Source: Bifidobacterium amazonense (GTDB taxonomy: Bacteria; Actinomycetota; Actinomycetes; Actinomycetales; Bifidobacteriaceae). Taken from it: a stretch of 49,986 bases of DNA. The notes beneath the pieces were generated by a model. The model saw only the letters and a list, made by a program, of their open reading frames with translations, searched no databases and was not told the DNA's origin. Shown here piece after piece: positions 1-8,056 of this stretch. The translations under genes were made by a program, and so were the position numbers. The stretch lies in contig NZ_JAFEJT020000020.1 in NCBI RefSeq assembly GCF_018555435.2, positions 1-49,986 on the forward strand, read 5' to 3'. Positions within the stretch are counted from its first letter, which is position 1. The number at the start of each line of letters is the position of its first letter.

Positions 1-575
1 TGTGGAGCACGGGTTCGCCTGCGGTGGCGATCGAGCACTGTCACAACGCGCACACGAGGCCGGACGTGCTCGTATTGGACATGGCGTTGGGCGGCATCAC
101 CGGCGCGGACGTGTGCCGGCGCATCCGGCGCAGGACGAGCGAGGTGGGTATCGTGTGCGTCACCTCGTATTCGACGGACGTCTACCGGGCGGAGGCGATC
201 GCGGCCGGCGCGCAGGGACTGCTCGCCAAGGAATAGCTCAGGATGGACATCGTTGACGCCGTGCGGCAAGCGGCGCATGGCATGCCGACCGCCGCTCAGT
301 CCGAAGCGGGATTCCGTGACGCGGTTTCGGCGCATGCGCTGCCGTCCGGCACGGTGCCGGCGAGGATGTCCGAGGACATGAAGGACTCGTTGTCCGCGCG
401 TGAGAAGGACATCCTGCGCCTGTACGCGCAGCGGCTCACCACCGACGAGATCGCGGCCCGTCTGGGCATCGCCAAGGGCAGCGTGTTCACGTACGTGCAT
501 CGCGCGGCCGACAAGCTCGGCGTGACCAGTCGCAAGGAGGTGCTGGAGACATGCGCCAGATACGATCTGCTGTAG
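1..575 (+). pseudogene. NarL/LuxR-type response regulator, 5' partial, split by an in-frame TAG
   Basis: This is the distal part of a two-component response regulator that enters the window already open. Up to residue E before 234 it reads as a receiver domain: VLVLDMALGG carries the phospho-acceptor Asp, CVTSYS the conserved Thr/Ser, and LLAKE the conserved Lys. A TAG at 234-236 interrupts the frame. The same frame resumes as LRMDIVDAVRQAA and ends in a clear LuxR helix-turn-helix (LSAREKDILRLYAQ, then TTDEIAARLGIAKGSVFTYV). Reading CAG for TAG would give one uninterrupted protein, so a single C-to-T change explains the split. An ATG at 243 could reinitiate, but no good Shine-Dalgarno precedes it. 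The histidine kinase overlaps its 3' end. As it stands the DNA-binding domain is separated from the receiver, so this is either a broken gene or a sequencing error. It is the natural candidate to bind the three shared operators at 2132, 4397 and 6771. Confidence 0.8.
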
Positions 576-1750
576 GCCGGCTTGCCGGGCGACTCGGCCC
601 GGGCAACGACCATCCGGTCATCTCGACGACCTGCTTGCTGCTGGCCGCGGCCCTCATCGCGGAATACACGGCTCGGACTGCGACGGATGCCTCCTCAACG
701 GTGAGCGTGCAGCATCTTGCGCTGGTCCTGGTGATGCTCATCGGTCTGATCGGCGGCATGTTCCGCCCGCAATGGTTCCTCTGGATGGTACTCGTGGGCG
801 GAGAAATACTGCTGGTGATGACACTCATGATCACTCCACTGGCCATCAGCATTATCTGTACGGGCTTCCTTGCCTATCTCAACATACGGTCTGGCGTAAT
901 AGCCACCGGCATGCTGCTCGTGTTGCTGGTCGCTCCCGCACCACCTAGTAGCAGCCGTCTGCTGGTATCTACGTTGATGCATATCGCGCTCTATTGCTTC
1001 CCGCTAGTGACCGGACTGTTACTGCACATGATGCGGCAGCGCGATAATGACTCGTATCTGCTGCGTCGCCAGCAGGAACACGAGGACACGGCCCGCAATT
1101 TGCATGACACCATCAGCAACGATCTCGCCTATCTCATCCTACGCATCGACCACGCCGAAACCGAAGACATGCCCGCCGACGAGCACACGTATCGGCGGCA
1201 GCTTCAGGACCTGCGCGACGCGGCCGATCGCGCCATGACCCACACTCACGAGGTCATCGACTCGCTTGAGGAACATCCGGAGCAACATCCGCAGTCAGAA
1301 CCGTCGGAACCGCGAAGCACGGCAACATTCCCGCTGGCAACGACCGCAGATCACGCCACCGTGCAACAGGCGGAACTGCAATCCCTGATCGACGACGAGG
1401 AGACGAAACTCGAATCGCTCGGCTTCACCGGCGACAACCTGCTCGGTGAACTCCGTCGTCCGCTCTCCCCGGGCATGATGCGACTGCTCACAGGATTGCT
1501 GACGGAACTCTACGCGAACATCGCCAAGCACGCTGACCCGGCCGAATGGTACGCCGTCTCCATCAGCTTCGACACTGAAGAGCTCCACATCTCCGTCAGC
1601 GACACCATCACTGAACATGACGGGAAACTTGGATTGGGCAGTGGCCTCGACCGTTACCGCGCCATCATCGAAAAAGCCGGCGGCAGCTTCACCATCCACA
1701 CGGAACAGCGGCACTGGCAACTGGATGCCACCATCCCAAACAAGCCGTGA
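551..1750 (+). CDS. Sensor histidine kinase, NarL/DesK type (HisKA_3)
   Basis: A 399-residue membrane sensor kinase, partner of the overlapping response regulator. The N-terminal half (about residues 25-165) holds five or six hydrophobic segments with almost no extracytoplasmic domain, as in intramembrane-sensing kinases. The dimerisation/phosphoacceptor segment contains LHDTISNDL with His185. The HATPase domain follows, with an N-box-like ELYANIAKHA and a G-box GLGSGLDRY near the C-terminus. The start ATG lies inside the regulator gene and is preceded by AAGGAGG, so the two are translationally coupled. The regulator-before-kinase order is common for such pairs in Gram-positives. The signal is unknown. 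The adjacent ABC transporter and membrane-protein operons suggest envelope stress or an antimicrobial peptide, which is inference only. Confidence 0.88.
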   Translation: MRQIRSAVGRLAGRLGPGNDHPVISTTCLLLAAALIAEYTARTATDASSTVSVQHLALVLVMLIGLIGGMFRPQWFLWMVLVGGEILLVMTLMITPLAISIICTGFLAYLNIRSGVIATGMLLVLLVAPAPPSSSRLLVSTLMHIALYCFPLVTGLLLHMMRQRDNDSYLLRRQQEHEDTARNLHDTISNDLAYLILRIDHAETEDMPADEHTYRRQLQDLRDAADRAMTHTHEVIDSLEEHPEQHPQSEPSEPRSTATFPLATTADHATVQQAELQSLIDDEETKLESLGFTGDNLLGELRRPLSPGMMRLLTGLLTELYANIAKHADPAEWYAVSISFDTEELHISVSDTITEHDGKLGLGSGLDRYRAIIEKAGGSFTIHTEQRHWQLDATIPNKP

Positions 1751-1776
1751 ACCATCGGCAGGTTCAGCAGCTTGAA

Positions 1777-2052
1777 CTACAGGAGCGCGATCACCAGAGC
1801 GGTAGCCGCCAAACTTGCAGCTACGCCAATCCCTATGGCAAGAAGCGGTTTTTGCTGAGCGTTGCTTTTCACAGCGGCAAGCAACGCCATGACCAGCAGC
1901 AACACTTCGACGGCTCGGCAGAGCAGGCTCAAGGCGCCTCCCGGGATCGCAAACGTAAGAGCCTGCAATGCTATGGATGCGCACAGCAGGATCACGACCA
2001 ATCGTCTGGCGTTGACGTCTTGTACCGACGTGTTAGGAGTGGGCTTTCCCAC
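1777..2052 (-). CDS. Small membrane protein, about three TM segments, operator-controlled
   Basis: A predicted protein of about 91 residues with hydrophobic segments LVVILLCASIALQALTF, a second around LLLVMALLAAV and a third at the C-terminus (ATALVIALL). I place the start at the GTG at 2052, because AAGGGAA lies about 8 nt upstream. The longer frame beginning with TTG at 2103 would start inside the -10 element of the promoter at 2098-2151. It does not resemble a family I recognise. It faces the histidine kinase gene convergently and has its own copy of the palindromic operator shared with two other operons, so it is probably co-regulated with the ABC transporter and the four-TM protein nearby. 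A role as accessory or immunity protein is a guess. Confidence 0.6.
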   Translation of the reverse strand: MGKPTPNTSVQDVNARRLVVILLCASIALQALTFAIPGGALSLLCRAVEVLLLVMALLAAVKSNAQQKPLLAIGIGVAASLAATALVIALL

Positions 2053-2097
2053 TGCGATCACTTCCCTTCGTTGGGACTCGGTTCTCTTGCGATTTCC

Positions 2098-2151
2098 ATT
2101 CAATCAGGGAACGGCCGACCGCACAACATGCCGTCAAGCGATCACATAACA
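2098..2151 (-). promoter_or_regulatory. Promoter with upstream palindromic operator (regulon copy 1)
   Basis: Read on the minus strand: a 20-bp imperfect palindrome at 2132-2151 (plus-strand CGTCAAGCGATCACATAACA), 5 bp, a -35 TTGTGC (2121-2126), exactly 17 bp, and a -10 TTGAAT (2098-2103). The same arrangement with identical spacings recurs at 4363-4416 and 6737-6790. The site directly abuts the -35 on its upstream side, the usual place for an activator of the NarL type. This is the most degenerate of the three palindromes. Confidence 0.7.
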
Positions 2152-2267
2152 GGAATCATCGGCCGAGATCCGCACCTGATCAAGCCTGCCGATAGGTGAA
2201 CATGCATCGCTCTCAATATCGAGCTAGTGCAAATCGGACATACGGAGATGTCGTTGTTCGTTCGCGG

Positions 2268-3392
2268 TTATGGTGCCGCCGGTGTGATGAGTATGCTGTC
2301 GCTGCTGCGGTTGGTCGGAATAAGCGCGGGTGTGGTCGACACCTTGCCGGTAGTCGTGTCGGCATCCGCGATGATGCCGACTTGCTTCACTCCACGTGCC
2401 GGGACCTTCACGGCCGGGTTCAAGGACTCTCGGACCAGCATGACGATCCGCGTGTCCACGACGATGGCCTGCGAAACATACGGCGATGACCCCGTAGTCA
2501 TGGAGATGCACTGATTACCGATGCCGAACGGCTGCTTGATGACGGGGCAGATTTGCCGTGTTCCTACGGCCCATGGCTTTCCCGCAACGATCACAAGCGT
2601 CTGGAAGTCCGAGGAGATCGTGGTGCTGTCCGTCCGTTCCAAGGTGTTCGCATCGAACATGTCGATTTGCCGGGGAGTCCCGTTCATGTCCGTGCCGGCC
2701 ACCAGCACGTGATTGTTCCATACGACCGGCCGCAAGTACAGCAGAGCGTCGTCGGTCACCTGTGCCTTGACTGAACGGTCGGATAACCCGTAGCGGATGA
2801 TCTTGCCCTGGTATCGGTTGGAACTCAACGTGAGCTCATGACCGGTGATGAACAGGTGCTGCCCGTCGGAGGCCTGGCCTTCGGTGTAGATCTTCAGTTT
2901 TTTCCGCTCGGTGACTTTGCCCGCACCGTCCTGGACGACCAGCAGGTTGAGGTACGAGTCGTCTTCCGGAGAATCGTTGCCGTTCATCACCGCCACGACC
3001 CCGCCGCCATACGGTCCGATGGACATGACACCGGAATAGTTCGGATTATCCAATAGATGGAACGATCGCATCACGCCATCCTTGTCGATGATGAGATGCA
3101 TGTTCGAGCGTTGGCCGCCGGCGATGAATTCGCCGTTCTCATACGAGTATACGGACACATCCTGCAATTCGGGGACCCGTTCATCCGCAATGATGCCGCC
3201 CCTGCGGTCAATGGTCAGCACGCCGCCCTTGTTCGATTCCAGCATGGCCGAATAGATGATCCGATAGGCTGCCGGCTCGTTCGAGCGCTCATAATGCGGG
3301 ACGAGATACCAGACGATGAGCGAGGCGGCCGCTATGACCGCCGCCGATACCGCGGCGACTATGGCAATCGCCGTCTTGTGACAGTGTCGCAT
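2268..3392 (-). CDS. Membrane-anchored extracytoplasmic protein, probably beta-propeller-like
   Basis: A 374-residue protein with one N-terminal hydrophobic segment (about residues 6-30, TAIAIVAAVSAAVIAAASLI) followed by a long soluble region, consistent with a signal anchor and an outside domain. The start at 3392 has GAGGAAG directly upstream; longer in-frame extensions lack a site. The soluble part is beta-rich, with repeated short motifs such as GGVLTIDRRGGIIAD, NMHLIIDKDGVM and QIDMFDANTLERT that look like blades of a WD/quinoprotein-like propeller. I do not recognise a specific family. No copy of the shared palindromic operator is visible upstream, unlike its neighbours. Function unknown; a binding or sensing role at the cell surface is possible. 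Confidence 0.7.
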   Translation of the reverse strand: MRHCHKTAIAIVAAVSAAVIAAASLIVWYLVPHYERSNEPAAYRIIYSAMLESNKGGVLTIDRRGGIIADERVPELQDVSVYSYENGEFIAGGQRSNMHLIIDKDGVMRSFHLLDNPNYSGVMSIGPYGGGVVAVMNGNDSPEDDSYLNLLVVQDGAGKVTERKKLKIYTEGQASDGQHLFITGHELTLSSNRYQGKIIRYGLSDRSVKAQVTDDALLYLRPVVWNNHVLVAGTDMNGTPRQIDMFDANTLERTDSTTISSDFQTLVIVAGKPWAVGTRQICPVIKQPFGIGNQCISMTTGSSPYVSQAIVVDTRIVMLVRESLNPAVKVPARGVKQVGIIADADTTTGKVSTTPALIPTNRSSDSILITPAAP

Positions 3393-3672
3393 CTTCCTCG
3401 TTGTGCCTTTCCTATGTTTTCCAAATCGATCATCGATCCGAACCGATACCGTCAGCATACGAACGATTCCACGTCCGCTTGCCACGCTGTCATCACTCAC
3501 AGGACAGGCACGCAAACCGGCTATACAGGATAAGGAACCCCCAACTTACGGAACCTGACTATATGTGATGTCCCTGCTCACAGGCTTTATCCGCCCGATC
3601 CTTCCTTCTTTTTGCGAGAAGTATTCGGGCGACCCGGACCGATAGGATTGCCAGAACGAGTGGGACGACCAC
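3393..3672. other. Intergenic stretch without a recognisable gene
   Basis: About 280 bp upstream of the minus-strand anchored protein and downstream of the 54-residue membrane protein. It must carry the promoter of the anchored protein, but I see no confident -35/-10 pair. The 20-bp palindrome of the neighbouring regulon is absent. Confidence 0.4.
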
Positions 3673-3837
3673 CTATTTAGGGAATTGCATCGAGTTGAAG
3701 ACCAATGTCACTGCAAGGATCAATGCGTACGCTACAAGCTCCCACACTTTTACAAGCAAATGGTGGAATCCAGCCGAGGAGCTCGCGAAGTCCGCTGTAA
3801 TCTGTTTCATTCCAGTTGCGTCCTTCTGCTGATTCAT
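3673..3837 (-). CDS. 54-residue single-pass membrane microprotein
   Basis: A short gene overlapping the stop of the upstream four-TM protein by ATGA (ATG 3837-3835, TGA 3836-3834), so translation is coupled. The product starts MNQQKDATGMKQITADFASS, has one or two short hydrophobic stretches (LLVKVWELVAYALILAVTLV) and ends SMQFPK. It is not a recognised family. The overlap, the shared transcript and the clean hydrophobic segment make it more likely a real small partner subunit of the four-TM protein than a chance frame. Confidence 0.55.
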   Translation of the reverse strand: MNQQKDATGMKQITADFASSSAGFHHLLVKVWELVAYALILAVTLVFNSMQFPK

Positions 3838-4319
3838 GGCTTCTCCAGTGTCTTTCGGTACTGGGCTTTGGCGACGATCGAAACCACCACATACAACATG
3901 CAGGCCAATGCCAAGCCCCATGCCAGATACTGCAGCGGCTCGACGCCGAATACCGAGGCGATGGTGAACATGTTGATGCACAGGTTGATGCAGATGATGA
4001 ATGTTATCTTCGCGGCGATAGCGTCGGATCTATCGGCGAGTAGCCGGTCATGAGTATCCGGCTCCAGCCGTTCGGCCACCTTGCCGCGATAGGCGAATCC
4101 TTTCGCGGCAAGCGAGCCGGCACCCAGCAGGAGAAACGTGATCGCCTGTGATCCGGAACTCCAGAACCATTCCGTAGTCCATCCGTACCGGATAAGACCG
4201 CATACGGCCAGCACAACGGAATACAACGCGCAGGTTCCGGCCGCAGCGGACAAACGCCATCGTCCCTCGCTCCCGCACAAACGCCTATTACTGGAGCCGT
4301 GTGAAGTACCATCGGTCAT
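3834..4319 (-). CDS. Four-TM membrane protein of the palindrome-controlled regulon
   Basis: A 161-residue protein with four predicted membrane segments, around residues 27-45, 55-75, 103-122 and 128-148, and a basic, charged loop (RGKVAERLEPDTHDRLLADRS) in the middle. I choose the ATG at 4319, because GAGGAGG sits about 6 nt upstream; the in-frame ATG at 4325 is too close to that site. It is transcribed from the promoter at 4363-4416 and followed by the overlapping 54-residue protein. The topology resembles small accessory membrane proteins of ABC or peptide-resistance loci, but I do not recognise a named family. Confidence 0.65.
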   Translation of the reverse strand: MTDGTSHGSSNRRLCGSEGRWRLSAAAGTCALYSVVLAVCGLIRYGWTTEWFWSSGSQAITFLLLGAGSLAAKGFAYRGKVAERLEPDTHDRLLADRSDAIAAKITFIICINLCINMFTIASVFGVEPLQYLAWGLALACMLYVVVSIVAKAQYRKTLEKP

Positions 4320-4362
4320 GATCATCCTCCTCTTCGAGGGCCGGCACTTTCCGATAATCCTT

Positions 4363-4416
4363 ATTCAATCCGAGAACGGCCGACAGCACAACATCATGTC
4401 AAGCGATCGCATGACA
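4363..4416 (-). promoter_or_regulatory. Promoter with upstream palindromic operator (regulon copy 2, best palindrome)
   Basis: On the minus strand: palindrome 4397-4416 (plus-strand TGTCAAGCGATCGCATGACA, only the central A/A pair unmatched), 5 bp, -35 TTGTGC (4386-4391), 17 bp, -10 TTGAAT (4363-4368). The start of the controlled gene is at 4319. It shares more than 50 aligned bases with copy 1, including the spacer. Confidence 0.75.
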
Positions 4417-4456
4417 GGAATCTCCGTAGACATAGGCGGATTCCTTCTGCATGGTT

Positions 4457-5242
4457 TTAGACGTCCCTTTGCGTCTGGGCCGCGCATGCGGCGATGACCG
4501 CAATGATGACGTATGCCAATACGATCAGCCCGCTCAACGTCGGATTCATGCCGGGAGACTGTTCCAGTATGGCGGTGCCGGCGATGGAAGGCAGCCACTC
4601 GTGCAATGTCTGAGGGTTCGGCAGGTTCGCTGCGATGATGGGCAGCAGATAGTACAAGGCGATGTAGGCGATCGCGCCCTTGCCAATCGAATTGAAGGCC
4701 ACGCACAGTGAGGCGGCGACAAGCATGCGCCCTGTAAGTATCAGCGCCACGGGGAGGCAGAGGAGCAACGATGCGGACAGCGGAGCGGGCCATGCCTGCG
4801 CCGGTACAACGGAGCCGAGGATGAGACGGGAAGCACCGGTCGCGGCAAGCCCTCCGACTATAGATGCAAGGAAACCGGCGACGACGATGTCGGCACACAG
4901 GGTCAGAAACAGTCGCGTCCGTTTCGGTTCGCTCAGGAACAATGGCATGGCTGTGGCCGTGTTGATCAGGACGCGGACGGATAGCAGCGCCGCGATGATC
5001 GCCACGGGTTCGCTCATGGGCATGACCGCCCCGGCGATGCTTGGCCCCAATCCCGTGAGCGTGGCAAGGCCATCGAGTCTGGAATCGGAGGAGAACATGA
5101 GCCGGACGGAGGCGCTGGCCAGTGCGGCGAACGCGGTGAACGCCACCGGCAGTCCGGTCCATGCCATGAGCGGCGCAGGGCGGCATACCACGTAACGCAT
5201 GAGCAGTATCATGCGTCGCAAACACTGTCCGCACCCGTTCAT
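4457..5242 (-). CDS. ABC-2-like permease of a two-gene ABC exporter
   Basis: A 261-residue protein with six hydrophobic segments and no catalytic motif, as expected for an ABC-2-type permease paired with the ATPase encoded just upstream. The two genes overlap by ATGA (ATG 5242-5240, TGA 5241-5239). The N-terminus is basic, followed by membrane segments near residues 25-45, 55-75, 105-130, 150-175, 180-200 and 232-253. It is the last gene of the operon that starts at 6700. The substrate cannot be read from the sequence. Association with a two-component system hints at export of, or defence against, a membrane-active compound. Confidence 0.7.
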   Translation of the reverse strand: MNGCGQCLRRMILLMRYVVCRPAPLMAWTGLPVAFTAFAALASASVRLMFSSDSRLDGLATLTGLGPSIAGAVMPMSEPVAIIAALLSVRVLINTATAMPLFLSEPKRTRLFLTLCADIVVAGFLASIVGGLAATGASRLILGSVVPAQAWPAPLSASLLLCLPVALILTGRMLVAASLCVAFNSIGKGAIAYIALYYLLPIIAANLPNPQTLHEWLPSIAGTAILEQSPGMNPTLSGLIVLAYVIIAVIAACAAQTQRDV

Positions 5243-6179
5243 GATGTGCCTTCCTTTTCCGAAGACCGGCGAATCACGCCAATCATCACATCGCGCAGCG
5301 TCGGCTCGACGTGGTCGAGTCGAACCAGTGGAACGTCGCGTCTGGCCGAGACGGAGAACACGTCGGCCGCATCCATCCGTCGGGCCAAATACAGGCCATT
5401 CTCCAAGGAGCGAACGTCGGCTCCCATCGCGGTCAGATCATCCAGCACCAGGGCTTTTCCGGTTTCGTTCACATCGGGAGCGAACCGGAATACGGTTCCC
5501 GACTCGCCACCACCATTGGCAATGACCTGTTCGAGCGGACCGTAGGCCATCTGCCTGCCGTGCATGATGATCAGCACGTGAGTGGCCATGCGTTGCAGTT
5601 CGTCGATCTCATGGGCGGCCAGAATAACAGTCCTGCCGGCAGAGCCCATCGTTGCAGCAAATCGTGCAGCCAGAGCCTGCCGGCGATGTCCAGTCCGTTG
5701 AACGGCTCGTCCAACACGATGATCGGCGCGTCGGCGAGCATCGCCCCAGCCACTCCCAACCGTTGGCGCATGCCCGTGGAATACCCCTTGATCCGAGCCT
5801 TCGGCCAGCGATCCAATCCGCAATCACGCATCACGTGACGCACACGACGACGCACGTCGGGCAATCCCATCATGCCGGCCATGAACGTCAGATACTCGCC
5901 GCCCGTCATCGACTCGTCACCCAGACGTCCACCCAGAAACACGCCCACATGCAATCCGGGCTGTTCCAACAGCCGGTACGGGCATCCCATAATCAACGCT
6001 CGGCCCTGACTGGAAGCGGACAGGCCGAGCACCATGCGCAGCGTGGTGGACTTGCCCGCACCATTCGACCCGGCCACCGCCAGCACCTGACCCGGCCAAG
6101 CCTCGAAATCGATCGGACCTACCGTCGGACCGGACGCATACCGTTTGACCAAACCACGGGCCTCGACCGCGGCGTTCAT
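5239..6179 (-). pseudogene. ABC transporter ATP-binding subunit, disrupted by a frameshift
   Basis: The first part (6179 down to about 5655) reads as a normal ATPase: Walker A GSNGAGKST, a signature-like YSTGMRQRLGVAGAM, and Walker B IIVLDEPFNGLD. After HDLLQ the frame fails. The following family features, GRTVILAAHEIDELQRM with the H-loop His, and a C-terminal accessory domain ending SSEKEGTS, continue in the frame shifted by one base. One missing nucleotide near 5650 explains this; restoring it gives a single protein of about 313 residues. There is no homopolymer at the site, so a real mutation is possible, but a sequencing error cannot be excluded. The start overlaps the stop of the upstream membrane gene by ATGA, and the end overlaps the permease start the same way, so the three genes form one coupled operon. 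Confidence 0.8.
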
Positions 6180-6700
6180 GAGAAAACCTCGTCGTGACGA
6201 ACCGTCGGCTCCGAATCTTGCACATCCGCCTCGTCGTCGGCCATCCCATCGTCGTCAACGATATCCGGTTCCGCCGGCTTCTCCTCCAAACGGACGACTC
6301 CCTTACGCTGGTCCATCACCTCATGCACCAGATAAACCACGAACGGCACATACAACAGACTACACACCATCGTCACGATCATCCACGCGAACTGGCGACG
6401 AGCCCACTGCCGATACGCCGACACCAGCCAAGCCGCCGAGCACGACCACTGGAACACCGTCACCTGCACGGCGGCGGGCGGCGCGGACGGCACTCCAGCC
6501 AACAGGTTCGAGAACACCTCCCGCGCATACCCGCCATACGAAGGCAACGCCACGACCTCCGCGACTCCCAGCCATGCGATCAGCACGCCGGCCAACACCA
6601 GATACCACCAATGCAACGTCGCCCGCCGGCCACTGGCGATACGCCACTTGACGCCCTCGAACCAGACCGAAAGCCTGACCGATACCGTGCGACCATCCAT
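6176..6700 (-). CDS. Membrane protein, first gene of the ABC operon
   Basis: A 174-residue protein with about three or four hydrophobic segments (WWYLVLAGVLIAWLGVAEVV; AVQVTVFQWSCSAAWLVSAY; FAWMIVTMVCSLLYVPFVVYLV) and an acidic, likely cytoplasmic C-terminus rich in Asp and Glu. It is the promoter-proximal gene of the operon that continues with the ATPase and permease, and its TGA overlaps the ATPase ATG. The promoter at 6737-6790 carries the third copy of the regulon palindrome. I do not recognise a named family. By position it is a likely accessory subunit or sensor partner of the transporter. Confidence 0.65.
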   Translation of the reverse strand: MDGRTVSVRLSVWFEGVKWRIASGRRATLHWWYLVLAGVLIAWLGVAEVVALPSYGGYAREVFSNLLAGVPSAPPAAVQVTVFQWSCSAAWLVSAYRQWARRQFAWMIVTMVCSLLYVPFVVYLVHEVMDQRKGVVRLEEKPAEPDIVDDDGMADDEADVQDSEPTVRHDEVFS

Positions 6701-6736
6701 GACGAATCCCCTTCGACAATCATTGTGATAAGTCGA

Positions 6737-6790
6737 TATATAGCGCCGTCACGTAAGCCGGACAACATGCTGTCATGCAATCGCATGACA
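6737..6790 (-). promoter_or_regulatory. Promoter with upstream palindromic operator (regulon copy 3)
   Basis: On the minus strand: palindrome 6771-6790 (plus-strand TGTCATGCAATCGCATGACA), 5 bp, -35 TTGTCC (6760-6765), 17 bp, -10 TATATA (6737-6742). The spacings are identical to the other two copies although the spacer differs, which argues that the spacing is functional. Confidence 0.75.
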
Positions 6791-6864
6791 GCCATAGTCT
6801 CATCGTCCGTCAGTCTGCGTTTCTACGCTTGTGATCTTGCGGCATAACTGCCAGCGAAGGTTCT

Positions 6865-7716
6865 TTATCCGTCGCCAGTTCCGCGCGCCTCGTATCCGCG
6901 GGCCTGCTCGATGACGGTGCGCAGCATGCGGCCGCTGACGGTGATGTAGCCCTGCGTGGTGGCGAGGCTTTCATGGCCGAGCAGTTCCTTGATGGCCATG
7001 ACGTTGCCGTTGGAGGTGATGTACGCGGCCGTGGCGAACCTGCGGCGCAGGGAGTGGGGCGGATACCCGGTGGCGTCCTTGACGAGGCGGTATACGGTGT
7101 CGCCGCAGATGTGGTCGCAGCCCTTCTCGCCGGGGAACAGCCAGCCCGGTCCGCGGCGGCGAATTTCCCGAGCGAGTTCGTCGCTTAGCGGCACGATGCG
7201 GTCCTTGGCTCCTTTGCCGTGGACGATCAGGCTCCAGCCGAGTTCGTCGTCGATCAGGTCGTCTCCGCGCACTTGGGCGATTTCGGCTCGGCGCAGGCCG
7301 GCGTCGGCGGCGAGCATGATGATCAGCCGGGTGCGCGGGTCGCTGCTGTCGCGGCCGATGAGGACTGCCTGTTCTGGCGCGGCTCGCTTCTTGCGTTGTT
7401 CGCGTTTGATGGTCGGCATGCCTTCCACGGGGTTGTCGAGGCGCTTCCCGTTGCGCTGCGCCCAGCCGTAGAATATGGAGAACATGCATCGGTCGCCGCG
7501 TTTGGCCGCATTGCCCAGTCCCTTGCGGCCGAGCCATTTTCGGATGTCGCTGGCCGTGACCTCGCCGGGATGCTTACCGGTGTGCCGGGCGAACGCGCCG
7601 ATCTGGTAGCGGCGCAGGTTGATGGTGTTCTCGCTCAGGCTGCGCAGCCGCATGTCGGCGGACCATTCGTCGACCCAGTCGTTCCACGGTTCGGGCATCA
7701 TGTTCTTCTTGCTCAT
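6865..7716 (-). CDS. Tyrosine recombinase, type A (intact copy)
   Basis: A 283-residue XerC/D-like site-specific recombinase. The N-terminal SAM-like core-binding domain spans about residues 10-90 (SENTINLRRYQIGAFARHT). The catalytic domain shows all expected residues: Arg in AGLRRAEIAQV, Lys in GKGAKDRIVP, HxxR in HSLRRRF, His in GHESL and the nucleophile Tyr in TTQGYITV. The start at 7716 has GAGAG just upstream. Two further copies occur in the window, a frameshifted one (16168-17078) and a truncated one (36027-36666), and each longer set pairs a type A with a type B gene. This pairing resembles bifidobacterial mobile integrase cassettes. Its upstream 180 bp is conserved at 17097-17275. Confidence 0.9.
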   Translation of the reverse strand: MSKKNMMPEPWNDWVDEWSADMRLRSLSENTINLRRYQIGAFARHTGKHPGEVTASDIRKWLGRKGLGNAAKRGDRCMFSIFYGWAQRNGKRLDNPVEGMPTIKREQRKKRAAPEQAVLIGRDSSDPRTRLIIMLAADAGLRRAEIAQVRGDDLIDDELGWSLIVHGKGAKDRIVPLSDELAREIRRRGPGWLFPGEKGCDHICGDTVYRLVKDATGYPPHSLRRRFATAAYITSNGNVMAIKELLGHESLATTQGYITVSGRMLRTVIEQARGYEARGTGDG

Positions 7717-7730
7717 GTTCTCTCATTTTG

Positions 7731-7910
7731 CTTTCCGATACGCCGGCACGGCCAGGGAGAGACGTGCGGGTATCTGGTCGTCGCCGACGCTGCGGCGCGT
7801 GTGGTGATTCGTCCTTGAAGCGGGCCGGCCATTGCTGGCCATACTCTTCCCTTTCCGTCAAGCCCGAAGCACAAGACGGTAGCGTAGAACCGCATTTATG
7901 ACAACGTTAA
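7731..7910. repeat. Conserved cassette segment between type A and type B recombinases, copy 1
   Basis: About 180 bp upstream of the type A gene that align with 17097-17275: shared blocks include CTTTCCGATACG, GTCCTTGAAGCGGGCCGGCC and CCGTCAAGCCCGA, ending in TGACAACGT (here 7899-7907). An inverted partner, ACGTTGTCAT, lies at 8051-8060, at the end of the type B gene. The AT-rich DNA between (7911-8050) holds no gene. These could be recombinase binding sites at a cassette joint. Confidence 0.6.
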
Positions 7911-8056
7911 CAGCCATTCCATCTGCACACCTGCACGGGAAGTTTAGACTACGTTTACCGTTCATTTACAATATCTGTAAATCTAATCGTTTAATGAAAT
8001 GTTGGTCCCTCCAGGTCTCTTTCAATAACTTGGAGAGACCGTTTGCGCTTACGTTG

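Noticed and set aside
1777..2103. TTG start at 2103 for the small membrane protein
   Set aside because: It would lie within the -10 hexamer of the conserved promoter; GTG at 2052 has a ribosome site.
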